From Tipula vernalis (Eukaryota > Arthropoda > Insecta > Diptera > Tipulidae): 64,000 nt of DNA. The notes under the pieces are model-generated. The model had not been told where the DNA came from. It did not search any database and worked only from the letters and a program-made list of their open reading frames with translations. Within the stretch, counting starts at the first letter, position 1. Every line of letters starts with the position of its first letter. Position numbers and translations under genes: made by a program. Shown in pieces: positions 12,730 to 26,215 of the stretch. The stretch is from assembly GCA_958295665.1 (NCBI GenBank), contig OY282558.1:355873448-355937447 (forward strand). The letters are read 5' to 3'.

Positions 12730-13895
12730 AACTATTGAATATTTTCAAAATCATTCTTTATAAAAACTCCATCGCCAGAAGGTTTTTGCTTTTACTTAGT
12801 AGATTCAATAGCAGCAGGCTGATTTGTGTTAATCGGAAGCAGTAATTTATAGCCAGAAATTAAATTATTACAGTGTGCATTGTGGCAAAGTGATTCCTAA
12901 AATAAATAAGTAATAGGATATTTTTGATAATTTGATGATTCATTGAATTCGTTTTTTAATGTTAAACTGTTAAACTCAAGTGTGAGTGAACCCATTTACT
13001 GTGAATTTATCAGTGTTTCCATAACAATATTCATTAGCTAGTTATTATTCAATGATAAATCTAAAAAAAAACAATTTAATTGACTCTAATTATTTTAGAT
13101 GATTATTATGATTATAATCATTAAAATAGTGTTGTGTTATAACCTAGTAACTGTTGTCAGTGTTTCATTAACCGTATACGTTAATTATTTATTAGTTAAT
13201 GACCTACAGTCATTATTGATGATTATGAATCAATAAAAACTTGATCCCATATAAATCTGTTGGGAGTTTGCAGTGCTAATATTTTTTTTTTTTTTTGGTT
13301 CGCTACTGATTTATGGTTCTCAATAATCCAGCTCCAATAACTTTTTATATTGATTATTTGGTCATAATGGTTAACTGTAAAAAGCAGTGTTGTGGAGTTA
13401 CGTGTAAAAAATAATTTTTTACATACATTACTTAAAAAATTGTAAAATACGGTAAAAATTGTAATTAATGTAAAATATTGTATTAAATTTAAAAAATATT
13501 AAAAGTGATGCCATCTAAAAGAATTAAGAAATACTAGTACCACTCACATACTCAAACCTCTCTTAAAATTTTCAATCGATTTTAACGAAAATTACAATCA
13601 AAATAAAATAACAATGCAAAATTTATAATTATTAATTAAGTAAATTATCATAAAGAATATTGCATATGTTCAACAAATCAACATGAATAATCAGTCATAT
13701 TAATTAAACTAATTTCACCACAGTTGGGCATATTCGTGTACAATTCCATTTTTATCATTTTTCAAATCAAAAATAAGAATCCTTTAATAGAAATATGCAC
13801 ATAAAATCATTGATTAAAGATTTGATTAGTTAATTATGCTTTACCAGATAATAATTTTTGTAGTAGGTAGGTAAATATTCACGCTAGAATTTATC
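12730..13895. other. AT-rich spacer
   Basis: No gene seen. It contains A/T runs, including a T run near 13284, and TAATTATT-rich sequence. Confidence 0.45.
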
Positions 13896-13898
13896 GCA

Positions 13899-14322
13899 AT
13901 GCCAGTCGTGTTTTCCATGAGAACTGCACTAGAACTCGATAAATTTTAAATTCCTTTTATTCTATGTAAACAGGAAAAAAAATTAAATTCATAAAGTGAT
14001 AATGTGTAGTGCATTTCACATAAATACATATTTTAAGTTGTTACAGCAATAAATAATGACAATTATAGCTTATTTTGTAGTTACACTGGATAAACCCATG
14101 AATTTATCGAGTGTAGTTGCGTGTAATGACGTCAGCAAGAAATAAGAAAATATTGATGAAATAACTGAAGGGGGAAATTTTTAAACTCAAAATATGTAAT
14201 TATATCAAGTACACTACACATTCGCGCTTTATGAATTTATTTTTTTTCGTTTTACATAGAATAAAAGGAATTTAAAGTTTATCGAGTTCTAGTGCAGTTC
14301 TCATGGAAAACACGGCTGCCAT
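13899..14322. repeat. MITE-like element with arms of about 112 bp
   Basis: The left arm, 13899-14012, begins ATGCCAGTCGTGTTTTCC. It is the reverse complement of 14211-14322 at roughly 90% identity. The arms enclose about 200 bases. No ORF is present. The length and long terminal repeats fit a foldback MITE. A target-site duplication was not evident by eye. Confidence 0.75.
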
Positions 14323-16210
14323 CTGTGGTTAGTTTTAGCAAATAAATCAAAAAAACATTTTTAAGAGTGCAATTGCTGTTTACTAAACCTGCCGCAATTT
14401 TTGTTTATTGACAGAAATTCGCCCCCTTCTGCTCAAAAGTATTTCGGATAATGTAAATTATTTCACAGAAATACGGGTATTATATTATATTGGCCGCATG
14501 GCATAACGATATTGTGCAATTGTACGATTGCAATTGTTTTGTGCATTTTTGCTTGATTTGACGGGATACATGATTTAGAAGAATCATTAAACTGCATAAA
14601 ATACATAATCATTATTACTGACACTCTGACAGTGACAGTAAATAAGAAACGATGTAGCAGTAATAATATGGATGGAAGTGATTGTGATTGGAATTGGAAT
14701 TACCAATTGTAGATGAATAAAAATATTGTGCCGAAAAAAAATTTAAATCAGAAGGATCATTCTCCCAAAAAGAATTCTCCCCAAAAGATTCTTCCAAAAG
14801 AGATGTTCGTCCAGTTTTTATAACCTTTATATGAAATCAGCCGTATTATTTTATTTGTCCGCAACTTGCATTGTGCTATGTTTAACCCACTTAGACTAGA
14901 GCTAGGGGCTTGTAAATTTGCACACCTTCCTAGGTTCGATGACAACACTTTCTATTAAATTTTCACAGAGATAGGATACCGGGATCAAGGGCCCTCCATA
15001 CAAAAAAAATAGTTAAGATTTTTTGTGTTTTGAATAATTTGCATACTTTCTCCCTTTCAACTACATCACTGGCTGTATAAATTTCAAAGATATCGAAATT
15101 TAAATTGATCGGATATATTGGTAAACGGGCTGATATTTGTCCGGGCTGATTATTTGCCTATTGGTGGAGTTGAAATATTTATCAATTTTTAATGAAAATA
15201 GATTTTTCGAAAAATTGATAAAATTTCTGTTTGTCTTAAAATTTGTACTCCGCTTCAGTAAAGAAGCTACATAATAGTCACATTTTGTGATGGTCGCTGG
15301 TAATAAAAATAATATTTATTTAATTTCCATGAAGAAACGAATAGATCAGTAAAATCCCCCAAAGACGGAATTTCAAGGGACCGACAAAATTTTCCGGGTT
15401 CCGGGTATCAGGGGTTTGAAAAACCAAATGTATGAATAAATGGAAAAATTCTTGTTCAATATTTGAATATACCAATTATATATGGATAGATTTTGTGGAA
15501 CTTTCAATTTGTATAACCCTTTATAGGTTATGTATTTGTTTTGCTCCATTTAAAATACGCACATATTTGTCTGATATTAATTTTTTTTTAATTATTTTGC
15601 GTATTAATCTTTTAAACTAAAATTACGTATTGTTTTCCCGTTTTTTTTTTATGAAATATCGTTTCAAACACACATTTGATTTCGACATTTCTAAGTTTAG
15701 GCATTTTTATTATTTATATATTCTTTTATTAACCTATACAAAGTTGGCTAAAATTCCACCTTTGGAGAGTTATTCTGTCAAATTTTTGCTTTACGAAAGA
15801 AATTCCGTCCGCGTCTCGCAAGATTCCGCGATAAAAGGTTCTTTTGCTAGGAAATTATGTTCAAAGGGACTTTTTTAAAACAGATATTTCCGTGTCTGAC
15901 GAGTTTCCGCGATAATCGGATTCCGCCTTTGAGAGATTTTACTGTTGTTCCCTATCATGAGCTACGGGGGAGTGGAAATTTTTCTCTACCGAAAATTTTA
16001 TCAGAAATTCTGGCCGATTAAATTTTTCTTTTAGAACATACATAACATATGTACATAGTCTTACCCTGAACTCCAAATTTCACTAAACTTATGAATTTGT
16101 GAATGTTCATTCCTCCCGAAATTCGGGTTATTTTATAAGAAATTTACGGTGAAGATAAAATTTCCACTCAACCGGAACTCACGATAACGCCCATATGTGA
16201 GGTATATAGT
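14323..16210. other. Stretch without a supportable gene
   Basis: Short open frames at 15432-15878 read as low-complexity F/Y/I/L peptides and are probably chance. The motif TTCCGCGATAA recurs near 15825 and 15907, suggesting a small decayed duplication. Nothing else is recognisable. Confidence 0.45.
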
Positions 16211-16213
16211 CAT

Positions 16214-17974
16214 CCAAGTAGCACGAGTGGGTTGGGATAACGTTGTACAGTGGTTGGCTATATGACTACTGGTCGGCTAGCCAACGTTGTGACAATGGTA
16301 TGAAAACTGAGATACAACGTTATTGGGGAATAAATTTGGGGTTGTAACAACGTCGTAATAACTATTATCCAACTTGTCAATTGACCATAGAATACAAGTC
16401 AGGAAATAGATATATTGACCACTATTTTGTTTGTAAAAAAATGATTTTGTCTCACATTGTGGTTATATTTCAGCAGTCAAGACAACTATTTTTTATAAAA
16501 TATATAAATAATCATGTTGTCTTCTTTTGTCTTGTAAATATAATAATTATTTGTCTGTTTCCTTTATCATCTATTTCATTATTTACGACTTTATGAAAAT
16601 TTACTTCATAATAATTGTAAAGGTAATATTCACATTCCCTGTAATAATGGTAACCCAAAAATCTGCAAAAGATACGACATATTTTTAGAAACAAAGCAAG
16701 TTTTATCGTAAAAGTGCACCTATCAGTGAACTAAAAACTCATGCGCCTTATAAATTCTTCTTTTTTAAAAATATATTTCTGTTATTTCAAAAATGTTTTT
16801 ATTTTAGGTTGACTAAAATTTTCTAAAATCAATTTAAACCGTATTGAAATAATCCTCACCATTAAAATAATGATATTACAATAATATTTAGTCATGAGAA
16901 GTAGGAAAATCAGAATTTTATTTTCAAAATATACTACAAATTTTGATATGCATGTGTAATTAAAAATGGCGAACTTCATATTATGTATTAAAATATATTT
17001 AAACCACTAAAAAGTTAGATTAAGAACCAACTTATAATAAATTCGATTCATAAATTACAATTTTATTATTTTGTTTCCAAAAAAGTTATCTGCAAATTAT
17101 TTTAGTCACTCTCCCGACGATTTATTTAATTTTATTACCAAATTTTCAAGAATTCGACGGTAAAGATATTTGCACACCAAATAAGTTATATCGAAAAGCG
17201 TTGTGCATTCACCAAAAATTCCTTAACGACAAAAAAGAAAAACTTAACTAATGAGATAGTTAATTTAAAAATCCATGAAAAAGACAAAGGAGACTGTATG
17301 GATACAAATGTATTTAGTTTTTTATGATACATTCGCGAATTATAAACAACATGATTAAAACTTCAAAAACGTTAAACATTCAATTTTAATTAAATAGAAC
17401 TGTTGATAATCATTCATTAATTAAATCCTTTGTATAACAAAAATTATGATTGACCTACATATTTTGGAAGAAAAAAGAAGTTGAAATCAGAAAAACTTTT
17501 TTATATTAAATTATTTATATAAAAATTGACATTGACATGACACAAGGTTCGGTCACAAAATATCTTTTTTGTCAATTATTTCATTAAATTGTATGCATAT
17601 GTAAAAAATGTTATCTAGTGTTCGTGCAGGGAACCATAAAATATTTAGGTTGGATATTGGTTTTTATATGACAAAAAAGTTGTTAGGTGGTCATTAAATA
17701 CCACATATTACGACAACATAACTAAATAATCGGTCCACGGTTATAAAATACATATTAGTCGGTCAGTAGTAGAAAATAGTTAAAAAAAGTTGTCAAGTAG
17801 ATTTAAAATAACGCTCTGACGGCTGCTCACATATAACGTCGCATTGTGGTTGTGCCGACGAAAAAATAAAATTTGTTAGTTCGATGTCAAACAAGTGAAT
17901 TTATAGAAATTTTTGATGTTGTACCGACGTCGAAAATAGGTTATAAAACAATAAAATTATTTGGTGCTACTTGG
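16214..17974. mobile_element. Possible non-autonomous element with CCAAGTAGCAC ends
   Basis: CCAAGTAGCAC at 16214-16224 is exactly inverted at 17964-17974. Just inside the left end, ACGTTGT and ACAACGTT motifs recur several times in both orientations (16240-16365). CGACGT-type motifs lie near the right end. No transposase is encoded. The 11 bp match and the clustered subterminal motifs support one element of about 1.76 kb, but I could not define a convincing target-site duplication. Confidence 0.4.
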
Positions 17975-19030
17975 GCATAACACCGAAAGGAGCAAATTAA
18001 GGATAACGAAGAGGCAGTAAAATCTTAACCATAGGTATAATGATCAACGGTATAGTTACTCAAAATTATATAAATAACATTATGTATATAGTAAAACTGG
18101 TAATAAAAGAATAACAAATAAACTATAAAATCAGGAGATCGTATAATAAAACATTTTAATAATAGTGAAACATGACGGCGAGAACAAGAGAGGCGAAAAC
18201 AGCGAAAGACGGAGTCAAAGATAGGCGCATAGCGTTACACATTTTCTTGCCCGCATCGCAAAGCACGCACAGGGGAATGATATCGCAGGCACTTATGTTC
18301 CATCATGTGCGAAAATACTTAATTATGTTGAAATCCGATTTAGTGATTTTTCGAGTTTACCGGTAGTGTGGCAGGTGGCAGCATCAGGTTAAGCTAATCG
18401 TGTTTTTTTGCATATAGAGTGCTTGAATTAAATCGGTTAGACTTTAAGTAGTTGCCGTAATTAATACCAAATGTGAATTCTATAGATAGATAGTTTTAAT
18501 ATTTTTCAATATAATTTTTTTTTGACAATCCAAAATAATTGCGGTGGGGAAATTTAAAAGTAAAACATACACAGCAAATTTTATAAATCAAATAGTATGG
18601 TACCTACGTGTGAGATGGCGCAGAATAAATTATAATTATTTGAACCATGTATGTAAATAGAGAAATTATTTTTTTAATAACATTTTCGACAATTTTAATA
18701 CATAAAAAAACAGAATAAATTATTCCGTTTTTTGTTAAATAAAATGCGTTTGGTCAGCATATTTTAAACATTTTATTTAAAACACATAGTACAACCTACA
18801 TTCAAATTAATTTCAATAGATAGAGCTGTGAAATGGTTGTAATATCGAAATACAATTTTTTAATTCTGCTCTTTTCATTTAAATGTCACATTTCGCACAG
18901 ATGTCGCTAATTATTAACAATTTTTTACTTTGTAACGTTAAAAATTTCAGGTAAAAAATACAGTTATTTACACGTAAATAATAGTGTAAATTACGCAAAG
19001 TAATTTACGTGCACATCACTGGTAAGAAGT
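17975..19030. other. AT-rich spacer
   Basis: An ORF of 64 codons at 18172-18366 (+) starts with a basic peptide but is not recognised. GTAAATTAC-type motifs cluster near 18965-19020. No other feature is supported. Confidence 0.4.
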
Positions 19031-19049
19031 GTGCAAGGTAAATTATGTC

Positions 19050-19683
19050 ATCTAAGCTGTACTAATGTCACATCTGTTTACAGCACTACCATCCTAACTG
19101 TGATGAATTGTTAAAACTCAAAGTCAATGACATTGACAAGGGTATAATTCATTTTTCTTGCTGTCGTTGTACTGATTCCAACTTAATTCAGGCTTCTTCT
19201 TGTGCGCATTGTGATGGTAATGTAAATAGTGTCTGGAGTGACATTAAAAAGCAAATTGTTGAGTTGCGCACCAGCCACTCGGACATGGCCAAAATTCTAA
19301 ATAAGAAAATCAAAGCACAAAATACTGTTTTGGAGAGGATTACAAGTAAGTGTGATACATTTGCTGAAATTGAAGCTTCAATTCTAGCTAATTCACGTGA
19401 TGTAATAAATCTGAAAGATGACAATACAGCTATTCGCAATGAATTATTAACAGTTACTAGCAGATGTAACTTTTTGGAGAAACGTTTCAATTCATCTAGT
19501 TCCTTAATTTACCGTGTTGCATCGGTGAATAATCAAAATCTGTTCAATGTTCTGCAAATTATCTGCCATGCAATTAAATTCAATATTGATGGGAATGTTA
19601 TTAGTGCTATATATCGTGAAAAATCGAAATCTAAAATTAAAGCAATTGTTGTTGAGTGGAGTAGCAGGATTTTTAAACAGTAA
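19050..19683 (+). CDS. ORF1 of non-LTR element, PHD-like finger plus coiled coil
   Basis: The first part reads CHICLQHYHPNC and then CCRCTD, giving a C-x2-C, H-x2-C, C-x2-C pattern like the PHD-type fingers in ORF1 proteins of some CR1/Jockey-related elements. A roughly 100-residue hydrophilic region rich in K, E and N follows, with heptad-like leucine, isoleucine and valine spacing that suggests a coiled coil. Such proteins bind element RNA and multimerise; that role is inferred from the family. The frame is open to a TAA after 19680. No ATG lies near the finger in this frame, so the true start has probably been lost upstream. Confidence 0.6.
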
Positions 19684-20059
19684 TTTAAAACACTATCAAT
19701 GCAAAGTAAGGACATCTTTAAAAAGTTTAAGCTCTTTGAGCAAGATTGTAAGATAATTATTACGGATTATCTGCCTAAATGCACTGCGCCAATTAAAAAA
19801 CGGAACAGAAATTTTCTTCCAAAAAATACACAGATTTGAACGCTTGTACCTTGTTGAAATAACACCTTCCAAAAAAAAAAATTTTTCTAGTTGAAGGAAA
19901 TTTTGTTATCTTTTCGATACTGGAAACCGTTTAATTTTATTTTGTTTTTGAAGACTTTTTTGAGTAAAACAAAAGATGTCAAACTTGAATTTTCAATAAC
20001 GCGTGTTACCTTCTCTAGCCTGCATTACTTCATAAATACGCCGTGACTTATTTAAAACA

Positions 20060-22180
20060 TTGCAGTTAAACAGTACCAGGTTTAATGACTCCATTAATAA
20101 TTATGAATTCATTGTTGATAGGTTTTATGTAATTCGTAAAGCCAGAAACCTTAGTATATCTAATAAGATTGATAGTGGTGGTGTTGCCATTCTATTGAAA
20201 AAATCTATAATTGTCTCTGAGCTTGATGGGATTGAAGATATTTTTGATAACATGTGGATAAATGTTAAAACATTTGATGGTATATTTTTGATAATTTGTC
20301 TAGTTTATTTCCCAGGCTACTGTAAGTTAGAACACTATGAAGCATTTTGTAATAAGCTTTCTAATTAGATATTAGATTCTCCTGTTGACTGACAATTTTA
20401 AGTCCTGGGGGATTTTAACTTGCCTGATATACCTTGGAGTACTGATTGTGATGTTATCCCTCTAGCGCCTTCCTTTGGTCAGATAGTTAATCAATTACTG
20501 CTCAAAATATTAATAATAGAATCCTTGACCTTGTCATGTCCAACCTTGATCGTAGTATTGTTAATGTCTATCAAAGTCGTCATTCACTGTGAAGAATAGA
20601 TGGGCACCATCCCCCTCTGATGGTTAGATATGAAAAGTGTTTATTGAAGAGTTTGCCCTACCAACAGTTACCTAAGCTTAATTATAAAATACTTAACTAT
20701 AACGCTCTCCGAAGTGATTTGGAACTGGTTGACTGGAACCACCTGTTTTCAAATAGTAGTGTTGATTTAGATTTTGAGAAATTCTATGATGTTCTTTATT
20801 GTTTTATGAGGCCTATCAATCAGCTTAAGGTACGTGTTAAATTTCCAGTGTGGTACTCAAATAAATTAATTAAGTTAGTTAAGTTAAAGCAAAACTATCA
20901 CAATCGGTATCGTAAATTTAATTTTCCCAATGACTATGCGATATTTTCCAAACTGCGTAAGAGTGTAAAATTGGAAATCCTTAAATGTTATTTTAATTAA
21001 CAAAGTATATCGAAAGTCACATAAACAAAGATCCTAAGTTAATTTGGATCTATTCTCAGGCTCTTACCAATAAATCACTATACCCATCATGTATGAAACT
21101 ACATAGGTGATGTTGAATCTACTAGTCCACTTCAAATTTATAATTTATTTGCTGATCATTTTGAATCGGTGTATGACTCAACTGATCATTTTTGTGATGT
21201 TGTTTATAACAATTATAATATAAATTATATTGTTAATTTAATATCCGAGCAAGATGTATTCAAAGTTCTATCAACATTGAATACGAAGAAATGTGTTGGC
21301 TCAGATAATATCTCTAATTATTTTATTTACCAACTCAAATCTCAGCTAACCAAACCGTTAACTATGTTATTTAACTTATCGTTAAAAAATTGTGTATTTC
21401 CCCATCAGTGGAAAAAAGCTTATTTAGTTCCAGTTTTCAAAAACCTTGATGCGAGTAATAAAAAAAATTATAGGCCCATCTCAATTTTAAATAGTTTTAC
21501 GTCCCAACTATATATGTATTAATACGTCCCAACATGGTTTTTTCCTAAACGTTCCACAACCACCAATTTGATTAATTTCTCCAATAGATAAACTTTTGAC
21601 TTGGTCCAACCTAACAATTTAAAACTCAATATAACGAAATGTGTTGTGATTTAATTTACGAGGAAAATTAACCAAATTCACTTTCCCTATAATATTAACA
21701 GTGTCAAATTGGAAAGGGTTCATGTGGTCTCTGATTTAGGTGTTTTATTTGATTTGAATCTTAAATTTGATATGTACATATCTGTTTCTTGTGCTAAATC
21801 ACTTAAGTTGCTTGGATTTATCTTTCGACGTAAGAAAGAGTTTCGTAATCCTTATGTTTTTATCACATTATATAAAAGTTTAGTTCGTAGTTCTTTGGAA
21901 TACTGTAGTCAGATTTGGTGTCCTTATTATGAAACTTACGAAGCAATTTTTGTTTCATACTAAGTATCTACACGAGAAGTAATACAATTTTAAATTATGT
22001 TAGCGAAACTAAATAAACTCCCTTCGGATGAGGTTATGATCTAGATTAAGAAGACTAAAACGTACAACTTGCCAATTATGTACTTCCAATTGATTTTTAT
22101 ACCAAATCACTTTTTATAGATTGTCTAAGATTACTTATTATATTTTTAAGAGCGCATAGCCACTGTAGAACTTCTACGCG
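20060..22180 (+). pseudogene. ORF2 (endonuclease plus RT) relic
   Basis: The endonuclease is represented by a GGVAILLKKS segment near 20180 and GDFNLPDIPW near 20410. The RT is represented by KCVGSDNIS, then WKKAYLVPVFK and KNYRPISIL (21169-21510). DLGVLFDLNLKF and LVRSSLEYCSQIWCP follow (21709-21950). Several stops and shifts separate these blocks. The RT core between NYRPI and DLGVLFD is shortened to about 200 bases, so the F/YADD active site is deleted. The protein cannot be active. Confidence 0.75.
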
Positions 22181-22189
22181 AGCATTTAT

Positions 22190-22700
22190 TGAATGGTATA
22201 GTGGCATGATTGTATGATGGAATGATAGTTTAATGGTATAATGGTGCGACGATTTTTCGAGCCGCATTGATTTACGGAATGTGAGTCGTATTATAAGTTT
22301 CAGTTGAACGTTGTGTTTTGTTGAATTGAGGGATAAATTGGCGTTGAGTTATGGTTAAGGGATTGGTTTGAGCTGAGGTCGAGTTGGGATTGAATGGAGT
22401 TTGAGGTAAAGCTCAGTTGAATTTGAGTAAGTGGTTCGATTTCAGGGTTTAATTTAGGGTCGAGTTTAGGGTTTAGTGGGATATTAGATTGAGTTGATTT
22501 AATTTAGTTCATAGACGCACGTAGCTTTCGTATCAAGTTTATTTTGGAATTAGTTTGGCTGTTAAGTGTGGAGGGTTGAGGCGGTTTGAGCTAAGTTCAG
22601 TTAAAGTTGGGTTAAGGTTTAGTTAGCTTATACGTTGGTGTTAAGTAAGAGTTTCAGCTAAGGATTGATTTCGGAGTTGTGTTAATTTTCAGGACCGAAG
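22190..22700 (+). other. C-poor, G/T-rich strand-asymmetric tract
   Basis: About 500 bases have very few C residues on the plus strand. They are built from loosely repeated GAGTTGRG, TTTAGGG and GGTTTGAG words, such as AGGGTCGAGTTTAGGG near 22450. It is not a regular tandem array and encodes nothing I recognise. It may be a decayed simple satellite. Confidence 0.5.
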
Positions 22701-24910
22701 TTCTGATCACCTCATGAGGTTTCAGCCCTTTATGTTTTCCAAAAGCAATGAATTTAGGTGCAAAGATGGAAAGTTATTATATAACCTGATTTAAACCGTT
22801 TAGTTAGAGAATGAAATTTAAATTTTAACGTTCTCTAATCACAAGTATTTTGAAAATAAATTGAAGTTTTCAGTTCGCTTGTATATATGTAACAACTGGA
22901 TCGTGTATTGGGTGGAAATTATTTTTCGTAAAACTCTTTATATTTTTATATTTACAATGCTTAATCGAAAATTGTAAAATACATAATAACTTAAATTACC
23001 GTCACTATAAATACTATAAAAACCAACATAATTCTGATTTAATTTTTAATGGAACTTTATGTAATTTGCTACTTCCTTATCCTTACTTATTATGGTGTAT
23101 ATATGTGTGTGTGTATTTACAACCTGTATACGAAAATACGTGTAGTATCAAATTACATTAAATCATATAAAATAATTCCATGGAAGCAAAGCAAAGCAAA
23201 GTAGGAAAAAAAAATAGAAACTCATAAATACGAATTAAGGCATAAGTCTTAAAGTAAATATGTTTTATGTCACATCAACCATTTCTAACTTAATTGTTTG
23301 ATATACGTATGATACGTCGCGTCGGTACCATATACATATTGTATAAAAACTCAACGGATACATAAAAAAAAAATTGTTGTATTCTGCAAATAAATACGTG
23401 ACACACTGAATCTAGTATGTGTCTGTGTATGTTTGTTTGTGTGTATATCGATTCTAATCTACCTCGTATTTGATTTAATACGTATGATGTCGCGTATACA
23501 CGTTCTTGCCTCCATTTCATCGCTCACGCCATATAAATTATTGTTAACAGATTTTAGTTTTTTTTTCTTGATGTAGCTATGTACTGCGAATTTATGATTT
23601 TATTTTGAAATCATATACAAAATTACATTACACCTAACTAAACATACAATAATAATGGAGTGTGTGGTAAATAACACTGTGCTTCACCACAAAATATAAG
23701 TGAATGCGTATTTATGTATGTGGCAAAAAAGGTATAGGACATTTCATTTTGCGTATCACACACAATATAATAAATGTAACACGATATGAACAATTTTCTC
23801 CACACATAACAATTTTCATGTTCTCGTTTGTTTCATTTCTGTGTTTTTTTTTTTTTTTTGTGATTTCGTTGGAAAATAAAACAAAGTAATAAATTTATAA
23901 AAATATAAAATGAATAAAACCACCTTCGTGGTTTTTATCTTACCTGCAAAATGTAATAATCATAATTTTGAAAATTTTTATTTAATTTTTTTATTTTTGT
24001 TTTGGAAAAACTGGAAAATGAAATAAAAACTGGAATGAATATAAATGTATCCATACACACACATAATAACGTTACGTATCAAAATCTGAGCAGACCTAAT
24101 TTATTTTATCTAAAAGAATGTACATGTACTGTTTATGTACTTACATAGGAACATAAGTACCTTTATAACCGTGAAAAAAGCATAAATAAATTTATGAAAA
24201 TTTTATGAGATTTTCTGGTTGAAGGTAGGTAGATTCACTCTAATGTTCTAATGTTACTGGGCTCTATGTTACACGCAATCAAATAATATGCTTGGTTCTG
24301 AAATCTGAGTTGATGTATGCAACAAGAACAACAACAAAAAATGGTGTGATAATCAATAAAATATTTTACGAATAATTTAACAGGAATGTTTTGAAGCAGC
24401 CGATTTCATACAAATTTTTTTCATACGGTTGTTTATCTAATTATTATGGAAAATACTTTTATCTATGGTATTTAATTTCTTATTTTAATCCTTAATACTA
24501 TTATTCCAATTGTTTAACTATATACCCTTTTCAGTGAATGGAAAGGGTTAGAATTAAATTTCGTGAGCTGATGATGATTTTTTAATGCTATTCACAAAAA
24601 TTTAAATAAAAATATTTTTTTAGCAAAAAAATATTTATTTAACTTAGTTTAATGCAAATCAGATTAATTGTTTAATTTTAAAATTATTTTAATTCGTTTT
24701 TTCGAAATTTTGATTTATTTTAATTGTGCCTGAATAATATAAAACAAAAAAGAAATATTTAATAAATTTTATGTTGAGAAACTGAAGCGATTAGAGGAGA
24801 TTAGAAAAGAAAATGTGTGTTTTTTGAGTCAATCTTTACATGAGAATTTTGTTAATCATGAATAATTAAAAATTTTATTTTAATAAAAAATTTACTGAAA
24901 GTATTATACC
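22701..24910. other. AT-rich stretch with microsatellites
   Basis: No gene seen. There is a short TG repeat near 23100-23115, a T run near 23845, and TACATGTACTGTTTATGTAC near 24121. Confidence 0.45.
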
Positions 24911-24914
24911 ATAA

Positions 24915-25182
24915 ATGAAATCGTCATTCCAGTATTTAAGTGACACATACGCATTTTAGTAATCTTGGAGTTAGAAATACGACTTTACGTAAAACTGTGG
25001 ACTGGCTCACCAAATTAGATTCCAGAATCAGTATTATAACAGGTTGTCATCCCAGTTTTTAAATGACACAAATGGATTTTAATAAAAATTGGATTAGGAC
25101 CGTCACAATACAAAATGGCAGACCTAACTTCAAAAGGATTAAAATGCGTTTGTTACACTTAAATACTGTGGTGACGAAATCC
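24915..25182. repeat. Inverted repeat with an extra direct copy
   Basis: The block at 24918-24975 (GTATTTAAGTG, then ACGCATTTTA) recurs as its reverse complement at about 25113-25180. A diverged direct copy lies between them near 25043-25103. The two outer arms are about 60 bases and clearly homologous. The arrangement suggests a small TIR element that was duplicated or nested. Confidence 0.6.
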
Positions 25183-25789
25183 ATTGGCGGAATCAATGTC
25201 AACCTTGACGGAGTTAAACATTTTAGGTCGCTCGAGAACTAAACTTTTTGTTGGTTAGTTTGCGATTTCTATTCTATTCTTTTGGAGGAAAAATATTTTT
25301 TCGGCTTAAACGAAATGTTTCATAAGGGTCAGATAAAAAGAAATCAAAAACTTAAGGTCAACATGACAAAAATGTCAAATTAAACCAGAAACGTTTAGGC
25401 GGATTCGAATCTAGGCGGAACACAAAAAATAAATGCTAGTAAAATTTGATTAAGCTCAATTTTGGTAGCTGAATATTAAGGAAAATTTTCATTCAACTTA
25501 AATTCATTAGTTTATGGAACTCGCGTATTTTATTCATTCAGCCTTTAATTGCTAAGATTATAGAATTTGTATATAGTCCAGATTACATGTTCTTAACGTT
25601 GTTGAGGTGAGACCTCCATGTAAGCTGCGAATCCACTGTTAAACAAAATACCTGAATTTATTTACAAATTCAAGTGCAAATCATTGATATGACAAAATAG
25701 ACAGTTGCGAAGGAAATAGAACTAGGCCTACCATGACTTGTCAGTTTGTTTAAATCTATTTCAACCAAATACATTTATCAAAACAATTA

Positions 25790-26215
25790 TCGTTCGTAGC
25801 ACCATCAGCAATGCAGTAGTGATTATTTTATATGTGATTAATTTCGAAGACTGAATTAAAATAAGCAAGGAACAACATGGATCTTAAACTGATCCTTGAA
25901 GGGCGCTACAGTTTATGTGCCTTAAACTACTTGAAGTTTCACCTATTTTGACGACGATCTTGGATGTTAAAGCTAATTAAAAATTGTACCTATGACGCCA
26001 AGAATTACCACCTATGGCAGTTTCGATATAAGCACAATATTCAACTGTATCACAAGCTTTCGGGATGTCGACAAATAAAGCTACAGGTTTCTGTGAACAG
26101 TAAATAGTTCCATATATCTGGCTCAGAAAATTAATGTCTAGATATTTCTTGATATTGTGCTTAAAAGGGCAATCGGTCTATAGTTGTTGTATATACGGCA
26201 TATTGTATCCAATTT
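25790..26215 (-). pseudogene. Non-LTR RT relic
   Basis: On the minus strand the sequence reads YNNYRPIALLSTISRNI near 26200-26150, then ALFVDIPKACDTVEY near 26080-26040, then a SALQGSV segment near 25905-25885. These are the NYRPI, D-xx-KAFDTV-H and GVPQGS blocks of a Jockey-type RT, in the right order. Frameshifts and stops separate them, and the YADD box is not seen. The upstream repeats at 26.19-26.47 kb may be part of the same old element. Confidence 0.65.

Larger units (their letters stand above)
19030..22190 (+). mobile_element. Degenerate non-LTR retrotransposon with PHD-like ORF1
   Basis: ORF1 (about 19050-19683) and ORF2 pieces (20060-22180) lie in the order expected for a two-ORF LINE. 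Endonuclease and RT motifs are visible but split by stops and shifts. Sequence after about 22,000 still shows an LNKLPSDE-like C-terminal segment. The relic at 57.3-59.2 kb appears to be a deleted member of the same or a sister family, since both have the PHD-like ORF1 start and the DLGVLFD block. No poly(A) tail or target-site duplication was found. Confidence 0.75.

Noticed and set aside
18172..18366. 64-codon ORF with basic start
   Set aside because: Short, unrecognised, without supporting context.
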